Positions 24,439 through 33,050 are shown, numbered from the stretch's first letter. The stretch is 64,000 nt of DNA from Acidobacteriota bacterium (GCA_014584695.1 JACTMI010000028.1:292234-356233), one strand, 5' to 3'. The notes: generated by a model not told the origin, from the letters alone. Numbers and translations: made by a program.

Positions 24439-25011
24439 TCACATCCTGTATTTGCCGAGATCCTCCGGACGCGCCTGCTCGAGCCAGTCGCGGAGGCGCT
24501 CCTCGTCGCTGCTGTCGGAGACGGCGGCGACCCGGGTCGCCAGGGCCTCGTCCAAGACCGATCGGGCGATCCAGATCGGCGCCCCAGACCGGAGGGCGAG
24601 CGCGATGCCGTCGCTCGGGCGCGAGTCGACGACAAGCGGCTCGGGGCGGGATCGGAGGGCTTCGCCAGGCGCCGCGGCTTCGTCACCCTGGCCGTGAGCC
24701 CCGAGCAGGAGCCGGGCATGGAACGTCCCCTCGCTCAGCCGATGGATCTCCACCCGAAGAAGACGAGCCCCGAGAACCGTGAGACAGCTTCCGAGCAGGT
24801 CGTGGGTCATCGGGCGCGGCGTACGGATCCCCTCGAGGGCGAGCGCGATCGCGTTGGCCTCGAAGACGCCGATCCAGATGGGCAAGAAGACGGTGCCGCC
24901 GATCTCCCGGAGGATCAACACCGGGACATCGCTGGCGGGATCGAGAATCAGCCCCTTGAGCTGCATCTCGACCCAGGTCTCGCCGACCGAGGAGGGCGAA
25001 TCGATCCTCAC
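24439..25011 (-). CDS. DUF151 / bifunctional nuclease (BFN) family protein
   Basis: A 190-residue member of the BFN family. It has MQLKGLILDP, PVLILREIGGTVFLPIWIG, EANAIALALEG, RPMTHDLLGS and the hallmark SRPSDGIALALRSGAPI. Family members have been reported to have nuclease activity in plants, while the bacterial role is unclear. GTG 25011 lies inside an inverted repeat; ATG 24966 (MQLKG) is an equally possible start and would leave the repeat as an upstream operator. It is the last gene before the dif-like site and follows miaB. Confidence 0.88.
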   Translation of the reverse strand: MRIDSPSSVGETWVEMQLKGLILDPASDVPVLILREIGGTVFLPIWIGVFEANAIALALEGIRTPRPMTHDLLGSCLTVLGARLLRVEIHRLSEGTFHARLLLGAHGQGDEAAAPGEALRSRPEPLVVDSRPSDGIALALRSGAPIWIARSVLDEALATRVAAVSDSSDEERLRDWLEQARPEDLGKYRM

Positions 25012-25025
25012 AATCCTATTGTGAG
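25007..25025. promoter_or_regulatory. Inverted repeat CTCACAAT-CCT-ATTGTGAG
   Basis: A perfect 8-bp inverted repeat with a 3-base spacer lies between miaB and the DUF151 gene. It covers the GTG at 25011 and sits 41-59 bases upstream of the alternative ATG 24966. The half-site ATTGTGAG resembles LacI/GalR-type half-sites, although the arms face the other way. It could be a repressor operator or a short RNA stem; no cognate regulator is in the window. Confidence 0.5.
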
Positions 25026-25109
25026 TGGCCGACCCGGGAGGGTCAAGCTGCCGCGCCACGGCGGCCTGGTACCTGCTGGGCGTGCCGAGGTCGCCGCGAG
25101 GCGAGCCCT

Positions 25110-26540
25110 TCAGCGAGCGCTGGCGAGCACCCGCAGCGGGGAGGAGCGGCTGGGTTCCCGGGAGCCGCCGACACCCTCCCCCGCCTCGAACCGCGGACCG
25201 GCGGGAATCTCCGGCTCCCCGGCCGACTCACCGAGCAAGGAGTGCGGCAGCGCCCGGAGGATCCGGCAGCGCTGGAACGAACCGAGCGGCGCTGGACGGT
25301 CGCCGGCTGGAAAGTGAACGATCCGATGACAGCTGGTTCGCCCGGCCAGGGTCGTGCGGTCCCGGCCCCAGCCAGTCACCAGGACCTCCAACTCTCGGCC
25401 CACGAAACCGGCGTTGATCTCGGCCTGGATCCGGTTCTGCAGCCGCAACAGCACCTGCAGCCGCTCCTTCGCGACTTCGCTCGGGATCGCGCCGCCGAGT
25501 CGGATCGCCGCGGTGCCGGGCCGCTCCGAATAGCAGAACGCGAAGATCGCGGCGAACCGGACCCGCTCCACCAGCTCCAGCGTCGCCTGGAAGTCCGCGT
25601 CGGTTTCGCCCGGAAAGCCGACGATGAGGTCGGTGGAAAGCGCGACCGTCGACCGCGCGGCGCGCAGGTCGGCGGCCAGCCGCTCGTAATCACCGGCGCC
25701 GTAGCCGCGACCCATCCGGCGCAGGACGGAGTCGCTGCCGGACTGGACGGGAAGGTGCAGATAGTCGCAGATGTTGCCGTGGCGGCGGAGCTGTTCGATC
25801 ATCCGCGGCGTGAAGTCGCGCGGGTAGGAGGTGACGAAGCGCAACCTGCGCACGCCCGGCAACGCGGCGATCCGGTCCAGCAGATCGGCGAAGTCCAGAG
25901 TCGAATCGCGGGGATCCCGCCAGTGATTTACGGTCTGTCCGAGCAGCTCGATCTCCGCGAAGCCGTGGTCGACGAGATGACGAACTTCGGCGACGATGTC
26001 CGCCAGTGGCCGACAGATCTCGGGACCGCGGGTCGACGGCACGATGCAGAAAGTGCAGCGCTTGTCGCAACCCTCGATCACCGTGACCATGCCCTTGAAC
26101 TCGGACTCCCTGGCCAACAGGTCGATCTCGTAGTGGCGCTCTTCCGGGAAGCCGATCGCGACCACGCGCTCGCCACGGCGGCGCCGCTCGACCACCTCGA
26201 CCAGCTCCCCCACCCGCGCCGGGCCGAGCACGAAATCGAGACCGGCCATCCGCTCGAGGGCCCGCTCTCCCTCCTGCTGCGCCACGCAGCCGCAGAGGCC
26301 GATCAGCAGGTCCGGTTTCCCGCCTTTGAGCAGCCGGTATTCGCCGATCCGGGAGAAGACTTTCTGCTCGGCCTTCTCCCGCACGCTGCAGGAGTTGAGC
26401 AGGATCACGTCCGCCTCCTCCGGCCGCTGGGTCGGAAGCAGTCCCTGCCGCATGAGCTGCCCCCCCAGCCTCTGGCTGTCCAGCTCGTTCATCTGGCAGC
26501 CCCAGGTCTCGACGAAGTATCGCCGCGGCCGGGAGGTCAC
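25110..26540 (-). CDS. miaB: tRNA-2-methylthio-N6-dimethylallyladenosine synthase MiaB
   Basis: A 476-residue radical-SAM methylthiotransferase acting on A37 of tRNAs. The N-terminal UPF0004 domain has its three cluster cysteines (ETWGCQMNELDS, NSCSVREKA, GLCGCVAQQ). The radical-SAM motif CDKRCTFC is followed by STRGPE, and a TRAM domain lies near residues 370-440. About 45 residues of low-complexity tail follow the TRAM domain. GTG 26540 overlaps the stop of the upstream lipoprotein gene as GTGA. The frame is open further upstream but runs antisense to nothing recognisable. Confidence 0.96.
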   Translation of the reverse strand: MTSRPRRYFVETWGCQMNELDSQRLGGQLMRQGLLPTQRPEEADVILLNSCSVREKAEQKVFSRIGEYRLLKGGKPDLLIGLCGCVAQQEGERALERMAGLDFVLGPARVGELVEVVERRRRGERVVAIGFPEERHYEIDLLARESEFKGMVTVIEGCDKRCTFCIVPSTRGPEICRPLADIVAEVRHLVDHGFAEIELLGQTVNHWRDPRDSTLDFADLLDRIAALPGVRRLRFVTSYPRDFTPRMIEQLRRHGNICDYLHLPVQSGSDSVLRRMGRGYGAGDYERLAADLRAARSTVALSTDLIVGFPGETDADFQATLELVERVRFAAIFAFCYSERPGTAAIRLGGAIPSEVAKERLQVLLRLQNRIQAEINAGFVGRELEVLVTGWGRDRTTLAGRTSCHRIVHFPAGDRPAPLGSFQRCRILRALPHSLLGESAGEPEIPAGPRFEAGEGVGGSREPSRSSPLRVLASAR

Positions 26541-27328
26541 GGCTGCCCGGGCTCCTCGCCGACCACGACCGGCTCTTGCGGATCGGCGCTGCGCCGCGGT
26601 TTCGGTGGCGCTTCCGGCTCGAGCTCGATGCCCTCCCGCAACCAGCCCGGCAGCGCTCCAGCGTGGCGCCCTTCCTCCAGGACCGAGGTCAGTTCCTGTG
26701 GCGCCGCGTCCGCCTCGCGGCGGGCGGCGTTGAGCTCTGCGAGCACGCGGTCCCATTCGGGCTTGATCTGATTGTCGCGGGTGTAGGGATCGTCGGTGGA
26801 ATAGAACTGGCGGCGCAGGTCCGCTGACTCGGACTCCAGCCGCCGAACGTCCTCGACCGCCTGGCCCCAGCGCTGCCGAACGTCGCGGACGCGTTCCCGC
26901 CAGTAAGCCTCGTCGGCGGTGGCGGCCTCGTCTGCCGCCGCCTCTTGCCCGGCCTCGCCACTCTCCGGGTTCGCCACGGTCAAGCGCTGGTCCTTGGTGA
27001 ACTCGCCGAGGTTCTTGTTGGTCAGGACCAGCGTCGGACTGTCGATCCGCGCGCGCCGCTCGCGCTCGCGGGCCGCCGCCTCGAGCAGCGAAGGGGGAGC
27101 TTCGGCGACCTCCTCGGGCGGGTCGATGATCACCACCGTCGACGGCTTCACCGGCGCCGCGACCGGCGGCTCGCTCGCTGGCGGAGGCTGGGCCGGCGGG
27201 CGAGCGACCGCCTGCGGCGGCAGCGGCTCCGGTTGGCGCCTCTGGCCGGCGCAACCAGCGAGCCAGGTTCCAGCGACCGCGCAGAGCAGCCACGCGGCGA
27301 CCAGCCGCTTCGCGTCAAGCGCGTCCAT
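26537..27328 (-). CDS. Hypothetical lipoprotein with Pro-rich linker and coiled coil
   Basis: A 263-residue protein of unrecognised family. The signal ends in the lipobox LAGC (GTWLAGCAGQ). A Pro/Ala-rich stretch (~35-75) follows, then charged helical segments with coiled-coil character (residues ~140-205, including YWRERVRDVRQRWGQAVEDV) and an acidic/Pro tail. It is probably membrane-anchored in the envelope. ATG 27328 has a strong GGAGG 6 bases upstream and overlaps the cupin gene by 14 bases. It sits between the PTS operon and miaB. Confidence 0.75.
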   Translation of the reverse strand: MDALDAKRLVAAWLLCAVAGTWLAGCAGQRRQPEPLPPQAVARPPAQPPPASEPPVAAPVKPSTVVIIDPPEEVAEAPPSLLEAAARERERRARIDSPTLVLTNKNLGEFTKDQRLTVANPESGEAGQEAAADEAATADEAYWRERVRDVRQRWGQAVEDVRRLESESADLRRQFYSTDDPYTRDNQIKPEWDRVLAELNAARREADAAPQELTSVLEEGRHAGALPGWLREGIELEPEAPPKPRRSADPQEPVVVGEEPGQP

Positions 27329-27668
27329 AGCGATCCTCCAGGCGAACCACGTCCTCGAGCTCGGGGGTCGAGACCTCGTAGAGATCGCAGCCCGCGCCAC
27401 CCGCGATCATGCGGTGCCGGGTCGGTGGCGTCACGTGGTACGACTCCCCTTCGTGTAGCGCTTGACGCACGAGCTGCCCGGCCTCCTCGACCTCCAGCAC
27501 GATCTCGCCGCGGGCGACGAAAAAGGTCTCGTCCTTGAGCTCGTGGTACTGGAGGGAGAGCGCCTGTCCCGGCTCGATATGGAGCAGCTTCCCCACGTAC
27601 CGATCGGTGTGGGCGAAGATCAGCTCGTATCCCCAGGGCTTCTCGACTCGGCGGACCTGCACTCTCAT
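27315..27668 (-). CDS. Stand-alone cupin, type II phosphomannose-isomerase-like
   Basis: A 117-residue single cupin barrel. KPWGYELIFA, the metal-binding cupin motif 1 (SLQYHELKDETFFVARGEIVL, His and Glu ligands) and motif 2 (THRMIAGG region) match the C-terminal isomerase domain of type II mannose-6-phosphate isomerases. It lacks a nucleotidyltransferase partner domain. It may bind or isomerise a sugar phosphate, which fits the PTS genes just upstream. GGAGG lies before ATG 27668, which overlaps the ptsI stop (ATGA). Confidence 0.8.
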   Translation of the reverse strand: MRVQVRRVEKPWGYELIFAHTDRYVGKLLHIEPGQALSLQYHELKDETFFVARGEIVLEVEEAGQLVRQALHEGESYHVTPPTRHRMIAGGAGCDLYEVSTPELEDVVRLEDRYGRA

Positions 27669-29431
27669 GCGTCCTCCCCTGCCGTCGTACCCGCGCCCGG
27701 GCACGCCGCGATCAAACGCTCGACTTCCTCGGCCGAGGCCGCTTCGCAGCAGCGGGCCGCGAGCTCGGCGAGCGGCCGGTGCTCCATCGCTCGCAGGCTG
27801 CGGGCCAGGCGCGGGATCGTCCGCGGGTGTACCGACAGCCGGGTCAGCCCCAAGCCGAGGAGAATCGGCAGGAAGCGCTCGTCGGAGGCCATCTCACCGC
27901 ACAAGCTGACCGGGATCCCCGCGCGCCGCCCACTCTCCGCGACGGAGCGTAGCATCCGCAGGATCGCCGGATGAAGCGGTTGATAGAGGTCCGCGACGTG
28001 ACGATTGTTGCGATCGACGGCCAGTGAGTACTGGATCAGATCGTTGGTTCCGATGGCGAAGAAATCGACCTCGCGAGCGAGTTGATCGGCGATCAGGGCG
28101 GCCGCCGGCACCTCGATCATGATCCCTACCTTGTAGTTCTTCGACCGCGGCAAGCCTTCCTGGTCGAGCTCTTCGCCGCTCGCCTGGAGGGCGGCGCGCA
28201 AGGCTCGCACTTCCTCGATCCGGCTCACCATGGGGGCCATGATCCAGAGCTCGCCGCAGCATCCGGCCCGCAAGAGTCCCCGCATCTGGGTGCGGAATTG
28301 GTGCGGGCGGGCGAGAGTCAGGCGAATGCCACGGAGGCCGAGGACCGGATTGTCCTCGTCGCTTGCCATCATCTCCCGGGCGAGCTTGCGCCCGCCCAAA
28401 TCGTAGGTGCGGATCGTTGCTGGATAGGGGGCGGCGGCCTCGAGCAGCCGCCGGTAGATCGCGAGGTGGTCCTCCTCGCTGGGCGGCTTCGGGTCGGTCT
28501 CCATGTAGAGGAACTCGCTCCGGTAGAGACCCACACCGCGGGCGCCGCACGCCGCCAGGTCTTCCAGCTCCTCGGGCAGGTCGATGTTGGCGAGCAGCTC
28601 GATCTCGACGCCATCACGTGTCACCGCCGGGCCGGCGGCCTCGGTGCGAACCTGGTCCGCCGCCAGCGCGAGCGCCGTGCGCTGCGCCTCGAACCCACTC
28701 AGCACCTCGGCGGTCGGGTGGAGGATGACAGTGCCGGTCGAGCCGTCGATCACGATCGGATCTTCGTCCGTCACCAAGCTGGTGACGCCGGCGACCGCGG
28801 CGACCGCGGGGATGCCGAGCGAGCGCGCGATGATGGTGGTATGCGAGGTCCGCCCGCCGGCTTCGATCGCGAAGCCGACGACATTGGCCCGCCCGAGCCG
28901 AATCGCTTCCGAAGGAACCAGGTCATCTGCCACCAGGATCACGTCGCCTTCGATCTCGGTGACTTCGTGCTGGGAGATCCCCTGCAGCGTTCGCAGCAGC
29001 TGGCGCACCACGTCTTCGAGATCCTCGCCACGCTCGCGCAGATACTCGTTGTCGAGCGCGGAGAACCGCTTCAGCAGATCGAGAGAGGTCTCGTGGACCG
29101 CCCATTCGGCATTGACGCGATCCTGTCGGATCCGCCGCTCGATGGCGGAGACGAACGAGCGATCCTCGAGCAGCAAGGTGTGCGCCTCGAAGATCGCCGC
29201 CAGCTCCTCGTTGAACAGCCGACCCGCGCCCCGCCGGGTGCGTTCGATCTCGCGGGCGACTTCGCCCAGTGCCGCCTGGAAGCGCTCGAGCTCGCGCTCG
29301 ATCTCGTCCTCCCGGATCGGGATGCGGAAGACCTCGGTCGCGCGATAGGCGATGACCACCGCTCGACCGATCGCCACGCCATCCGACACGCCGATCCCGG
29401 AGAGGCTCTGCATCGGGGGCCGGCGGGGCAT
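27665..29431 (-). CDS. ptsI: Phosphoenolpyruvate-protein phosphotransferase (PTS enzyme I)
   Basis: A 588-residue EI that moves phosphate from PEP to HPr. The N-terminal domain carries the phospho-histidine His197 in GGRTSHTTIIARSLGIP. The C-terminal PEP-binding barrel has GVGLYRSEFLYM, NPVLGLRGIRL and the catalytic Cys in SLCGEMA. It lacks any fused GAF domain, so it is the sugar-PTS type of EI. The ATG at 29431 overlaps the ptsH stop (TGATG). ATG 29413 is a second possibility. Confidence 0.96.
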   Translation of the reverse strand: MPRRPPMQSLSGIGVSDGVAIGRAVVIAYRATEVFRIPIREDEIERELERFQAALGEVAREIERTRRGAGRLFNEELAAIFEAHTLLLEDRSFVSAIERRIRQDRVNAEWAVHETSLDLLKRFSALDNEYLRERGEDLEDVVRQLLRTLQGISQHEVTEIEGDVILVADDLVPSEAIRLGRANVVGFAIEAGGRTSHTTIIARSLGIPAVAAVAGVTSLVTDEDPIVIDGSTGTVILHPTAEVLSGFEAQRTALALAADQVRTEAAGPAVTRDGVEIELLANIDLPEELEDLAACGARGVGLYRSEFLYMETDPKPPSEEDHLAIYRRLLEAAAPYPATIRTYDLGGRKLAREMMASDEDNPVLGLRGIRLTLARPHQFRTQMRGLLRAGCCGELWIMAPMVSRIEEVRALRAALQASGEELDQEGLPRSKNYKVGIMIEVPAAALIADQLAREVDFFAIGTNDLIQYSLAVDRNNRHVADLYQPLHPAILRMLRSVAESGRRAGIPVSLCGEMASDERFLPILLGLGLTRLSVHPRTIPRLARSLRAMEHRPLAELAARCCEAASAEEVERLIAACPGAGTTAGEDA

Positions 29432-29700
29432 CACTCGCCCTCGCCGAAGCGGTCCGCGAACAGCGCCGCGATCGCGCTCATCGCCTCCGCTTCGTCTTCG
29501 CCGGCGCACTTGACCCTGACTCGCGTCCCCTGCGCCGCGGCCAACAGCAGGATGCCGAGGATGCTCTTGGCGTCCACTTGCTCGCCGTCGATCTGGAGCT
29601 CGACATCGCTTCGGAAGCCACTCGCCAGGTGGACCAGCTTCGCGGCCGCCCGGGCGTGCAGGCCGAGCCGGTTGACGACGTCGATGTCCCGCTCAATCAC
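29431..29700 (-). CDS. ptsH: Phosphocarrier protein HPr
   Basis: An 89-residue HPr with His15 in GLHARAAAK, the site phosphorylated by enzyme I, and Ser46 in DAKSILGI, the site of HPr kinase. Both are retained, and both cognate enzymes are encoded in the same operon (ptsI downstream, hprK upstream). It overlaps the EIIA-Man gene by 8 bases. Confidence 0.96.
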   Translation of the reverse strand: MIERDIDVVNRLGLHARAAAKLVHLASGFRSDVELQIDGEQVDAKSILGILLLAAAQGTRVRVKCAGEDEAEAMSAIAALFADRFGEGE

Positions 29701-30118
29701 AGCCGTCGGTCCCCCGCGTGCCGACCATCGGCGGAACTGCCCGGAAGATGCTGCGCCGGCCCTTGATCTCGACCGCGCGGGCCGTCTCGGCCAACGACAG
29801 CTCGGAATCGCGCGCGCAACCGAGGCGAACGACCATCGGCAGGTTGACGCCGCTCACGACCTCCACGCGTCCCGGGTCGGACAGCCCGAATGCGGCGTTG
29901 GAGGGCGTGTCCCCGAACATGTCGGTGAGCACCAGAACGCCGCTGCCCCGCTCCACGCTGCGCACTCCCTCCGCGATCTGGGCGCGAGCCTCGTCCAGGC
30001 CGACGTCCCAATCGAGCGACAGGGCGCGGAAGTTCGAAAGCTCCCCGGAGATCACCCTCGCGGCGGCCAGCAGCTCGTCGGCCAGCGCGCCGTGGGTGAC
30101 GATCAGCACCCCGATCAC
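29693..30118 (-). CDS. PTS mannose-family EIIA domain protein
   Basis: A 141-residue IIA-Man protein starting MIGVLIVTHGALADELL, with the phospho-acceptor His9, and GVLVLTDMFGDTPSN, the family signature. No IIB, IIC or IID gene accompanies it in this window, so its phosphorylation more likely serves regulation than sugar uptake. The GTG start at 30118 overlaps the rapZ stop as GTGA. Confidence 0.93.
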   Translation of the reverse strand: MIGVLIVTHGALADELLAAARVISGELSNFRALSLDWDVGLDEARAQIAEGVRSVERGSGVLVLTDMFGDTPSNAAFGLSDPGRVEVVSGVNLPMVVRLGCARDSELSLAETARAVEIKGRRSIFRAVPPMVGTRGTDGCD

Positions 30119-31011
30119 CGTGCCTCCCGACCGATGTCGCGATGGTGGACTCGCGCCGGCCAACCGCCCTGCTCGAGGCGCGCCGCCAGGCGCTCGACCG
30201 CGGCCACCGAGCGGTGCCGGCCGCCGGTGCAGCCCACTCCGATGGTGAGGTAGCTCCGATTCTCCCGCTGGTAGCGAGGCAGCAGGAAAGCCAGCAGTTC
30301 CTCGATTCGCGCGACCAGCTCACCGAAGTCGGGCTGCGCGTCGAGGTAGGCGAGGACGTCGCGGTCACGGCCGGTCTGCGGTCTCAAGGCGGGATCGAAG
30401 TGGGGGTTGGCCAGGAATCGGACGTCGAACATCAGGTCGACGCCGGCAGGAGTTCCGTACTTGAAGCCGAAGGACTGGAGCGAGACGACCATGGCCCGTT
30501 CCCGGCCGGGATCGCGCCCGAACTCGCGGAAGACCAGGCTGCGGATGTCGTGGATCGACCAGTCGCTGGTGTCGAGGACCAGGTCGGCCGCGCCTCGCAG
30601 GTCGGCCATCAGCGCGCGTTCGCGCGCGATGCCCTCGCTGGGCGGGCCCTCCCCCGCCAGCGGGTGGGGCCGCCGGGTCTCCGAGAATCGGCGCACCAGC
30701 GCCTCGTCGGAGGCTTCCAGGAAGACCAGCGTGGAGTCGATGCGCGAGTGATCGATCGCCGCCAGGAGCCGGGGCGCTTCGTGCGCGAACCCGGGGGCGC
30801 GCAGATCGGCGACCACGGCGATGCGCTCCTGGCCTTCGACATAGGCCGCTGGATCGGCGAGGAACGCGGCGAGCATCGGCAGCGGCAGGTTGTCGACCAC
30901 GTAGTAGCCGAGGTCCTCGAAGCACTTGGCGACCGTGCTCTTGCCGGAACCGGCCAGGCCGGTGATCAGGACCAGCCTAGCGCCGTGACTTGGTCTTGCG
31001 GTTGCGTTCAA
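30115..31011 (-). CDS. rapZ: RapZ/YvcJ-family nucleotide-binding protein
   Basis: A 298-residue protein with Walker A GLAGSGKST, a Walker B-like LVFLEASDE and the C-terminal signature TIGVGCTGGRHRSV. In E. coli RapZ is an RNase E adapter controlling GlmZ/GlmY sRNAs, and in Firmicutes YvcJ has GTPase activity. Which role applies here is not known. Its first 35 bases overlap the end of hprK. A PTS/RpoN neighbourhood is typical for this gene. Confidence 0.95.
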   Translation of the reverse strand: MNATARPSHGARLVLITGLAGSGKSTVAKCFEDLGYYVVDNLPLPMLAAFLADPAAYVEGQERIAVVADLRAPGFAHEAPRLLAAIDHSRIDSTLVFLEASDEALVRRFSETRRPHPLAGEGPPSEGIARERALMADLRGAADLVLDTSDWSIHDIRSLVFREFGRDPGRERAMVVSLQSFGFKYGTPAGVDLMFDVRFLANPHFDPALRPQTGRDRDVLAYLDAQPDFGELVARIEELLAFLLPRYQRENRSYLTIGVGCTGGRHRSVAAVERLAARLEQGGWPARVHHRDIGREAR

Positions 31012-31957
31012 GCTGTGCCTCGAGCTTGCGCGCGAACTCGCGCGCGGAGTGCGTCCCTTGCAGCTTCAGTACGTGATTGCGAGCGGCGATCTCGACCAGG
31101 TTGGCGACGTTGCGTCCGAGCGAGACCGGCATGCGGATGTAGGGACAAGGGGTCTCCAGGATCTGGTAGACGGACTCGTCCAGCCCCAGCCGGTCGTAGA
31201 CCTTGCCCTCCTGCCAGGGTTCCAGCTCCACGACCAGATCGATGGCTCGGCGGTCTCGCACGGAGGCGAGACCGAACAGGTCCTTGACGTTGACGATTCC
31301 CAGGCCTCGCAGCTCCATGTGATGGCGCAACGGCTGTTCCGAGAAGCCGATCAGCTCACCGTTGGGGTAGCGCTTGATGGTGACGCGGTCGTCGGAGACC
31401 AGGCTGTGGCCCCGAGTGATCAGGTCGAGGGCCGCCTCGCTCTTGCCGACGCCGCTGGTACCGATGATCAGCACGCCGAGACCGTAGATATCGAGCAAGA
31501 CGCCGTGTATCCGGGTCGATGGAACCAAGTGGTCTTCGAGGTAGAAGCTCAGCCGCTTGATGACTTCCGAGGACAGCGCCTTCGAGGACAGCAACGGCAA
31601 TTGCCGCCCCCGGCACTCTTCGAGCAGGTCGGGCAGTGGGGCGAGGCCCTTGGTGACGACGATCACGGGAATCGGCAGGCTGGCGATGTGAGCGAACCGC
31701 TTTCGCCGCTCGGCCGCGGGCACCGTCCGCAGGTACTCGAGCTCGCTCTCGCCGACGATCTGCACGCGTCCGGGCTTGATGTAGGCGTAGTAGCCCGCGA
31801 ACGCCAAGCCCGGCTTCTGAACCCGCGGATGGGTGATCAGGTTGTCGAGATGCTGTTCCCCGCTCATCACCTTCAGCTTGAGATCCGACAGCTCCTCGCC
31901 GAGCAGCTCCTCGACCCGCACCTGCGGCAGCACGGCCGGCTCCTGTCCGCTCTTCAC
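30977..31957 (-). CDS. hprK: HPr kinase/phosphorylase
   Basis: A 326-residue HprK that phosphorylates and dephosphorylates HPr at Ser46. It has an N-terminal domain (LKVMSGEQHLDNLITHPRV), the P-loop GTSGVGKSE and the HprK signature ELRGLGIVNVKDLFG, followed by RAIDLVVELEPW. The GTG start at 31957 is chosen for the GTGA overlap with the upstream EIIA gene. Catabolite control by Ser-P HPr is best known in Firmicutes; in diderms such clusters are usually regulatory. Confidence 0.95.
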   Translation of the reverse strand: MKSGQEPAVLPQVRVEELLGEELSDLKLKVMSGEQHLDNLITHPRVQKPGLAFAGYYAYIKPGRVQIVGESELEYLRTVPAAERRKRFAHIASLPIPVIVVTKGLAPLPDLLEECRGRQLPLLSSKALSSEVIKRLSFYLEDHLVPSTRIHGVLLDIYGLGVLIIGTSGVGKSEAALDLITRGHSLVSDDRVTIKRYPNGELIGFSEQPLRHHMELRGLGIVNVKDLFGLASVRDRRAIDLVVELEPWQEGKVYDRLGLDESVYQILETPCPYIRMPVSLGRNVANLVEIAARNHVLKLQGTHSAREFARKLEAQLERNRKTKSRR

Positions 31958-32436
31958 TTCCAGGTCTCTCCGACCGTTGACAACTCCGCGATGAGCTCCC
32001 CCGGGGTCCTCGCCTCGAGCAGCACGTCGAGTCGTCCCGGACTCCGCGCCCAACGCGAGATCGCCGCCAGGAGCTGGAGGTGCGCGCTCGGTGCGTGGGT
32101 GGGCGAGACGACCGCGAAGAAGACCCGCACCGGCTGTTCGTCCGGCGCGCCGAAGGCGACGCCCCGGGGACAGATGCCGACGGCGAGCACCGCGGAGCTC
32201 AGTCCGGGATGCTTGCAGTGCGGGATCGCCAGCCCCCCGCCGAGGGCCGTAGAGCCCAGTCGCTCGCGCTCCTCGAAGCCAGCGCGCAGGCCCGCCGGAG
32301 CTATCCCCCCCAAGGCCGCGCCGATGCGCCGGGCCAGCTCATCGAGCACACCTTCCGCGTTCTGCGCAGCCAGGTCCGGAAACACCAGATCGGCCCGCAG
32401 GGCATCGAACAGGGTCGTCTGGCGCTCGGCCGCCAC
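31954..32436 (-). CDS. ptsN: PTS fructose/nitrogen-type EIIA (PtsN-like)
   Basis: A 160-residue EIIA of the fructose/mannitol/Ntr type. The active-site His73 lies in LAIPHCKH and the fold is outlined by VFFAVVSPTHAPSAHLQLLAAIS. Its place between hpf/rpoN and hprK/rapZ matches the ptsN position of proteobacterial rpoN operons, so a regulatory role (potassium, nitrogen or envelope control) is likely. The start is GTG 32436. Confidence 0.93.
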   Translation of the reverse strand: MAAERQTTLFDALRADLVFPDLAAQNAEGVLDELARRIGAALGGIAPAGLRAGFEERERLGSTALGGGLAIPHCKHPGLSSAVLAVGICPRGVAFGAPDEQPVRVFFAVVSPTHAPSAHLQLLAAISRWARSPGRLDVLLEARTPGELIAELSTVGETWK

Positions 32437-32440
32437 CGTC

Positions 32441-32992
32441 TCAGATCTCCGGAGAGACCAGTCCGAAGTTGCCGTCCTGGCGACGATAGAGGACCCGGAG
32501 CTCGGAGCTCTCGGCGTCCCGAAACAGCACGAAACCGTGGTCCGCCACCGCCAACTCCCCTGCCGCCTCGTCGATCGACATCGGCAGCACGCGGATCATC
32601 GCCGTCTCCACCACCCGCACGCCGTGGCCGGCCGCGAAGCTGTCGCTCGCGAGAATCTCGATCGGCCACTGACGCTCGATCGCCGCTTCCCGCCCGGCGC
32701 GGCGCCGCCGATCCAAGGAGCGCTTGCGCGCGCGCCGGGCCTGCTTCTCGATCGCTTCGACGGCGGTTCCGAGCGCCTCGCGCAGGTCGTGGTCCTCCTC
32801 CCGCGCGTGGAATTGCCCGTGCCGGTGCGCGATACGCAACTCGGCGATCTGGCGGCGATTCTCGCTCTCCAGCGTCAAGTGGATCTCGACCGGCTCCCTG
32901 AGAAACTTCAGGACCTTGGCCAGTTTCTCCTCCGCGTAGCCGCGGAGCCCGTCGTTCAGGTCGACGTGGCGAGCGACGAACTCGATGTTCAT
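32441..32992 (-). CDS. hpf: Ribosome hibernation promoting factor, long form
   Basis: A 183-residue HPF. The N-terminal sigma-54 modulation/YfiA domain (MNIEFVARHVDLNDGLRGYAEEKL..) is joined by a basic linker to the C-terminal dimerisation domain (AMIRVLPMSIDEAAGELAVADHGFVLFRDAESSELRVLYRR). Long HPFs make 100S ribosome dimers in stationary phase. It sits between rpoN and ptsN, the classical arrangement. Confidence 0.95.
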   Translation of the reverse strand: MNIEFVARHVDLNDGLRGYAEEKLAKVLKFLREPVEIHLTLESENRRQIAELRIAHRHGQFHAREEDHDLREALGTAVEAIEKQARRARKRSLDRRRRAGREAAIERQWPIEILASDSFAAGHGVRVVETAMIRVLPMSIDEAAGELAVADHGFVLFRDAESSELRVLYRRQDGNFGLVSPEI

Positions 32993-33050
32993 GACCCTCC
33001 CTTCCCGGCGCCCGGCCCGCTCGCGGCAGCGTCCCGAACCACCCAGGCGC

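Noticed and set aside
26541..27293. N-terminal extension of miaB through the lipoprotein gene
   Set aside because: The extra frame is an Arg/Gly-rich shadow of the lipoprotein gene; GTG 26540 gives the family start.
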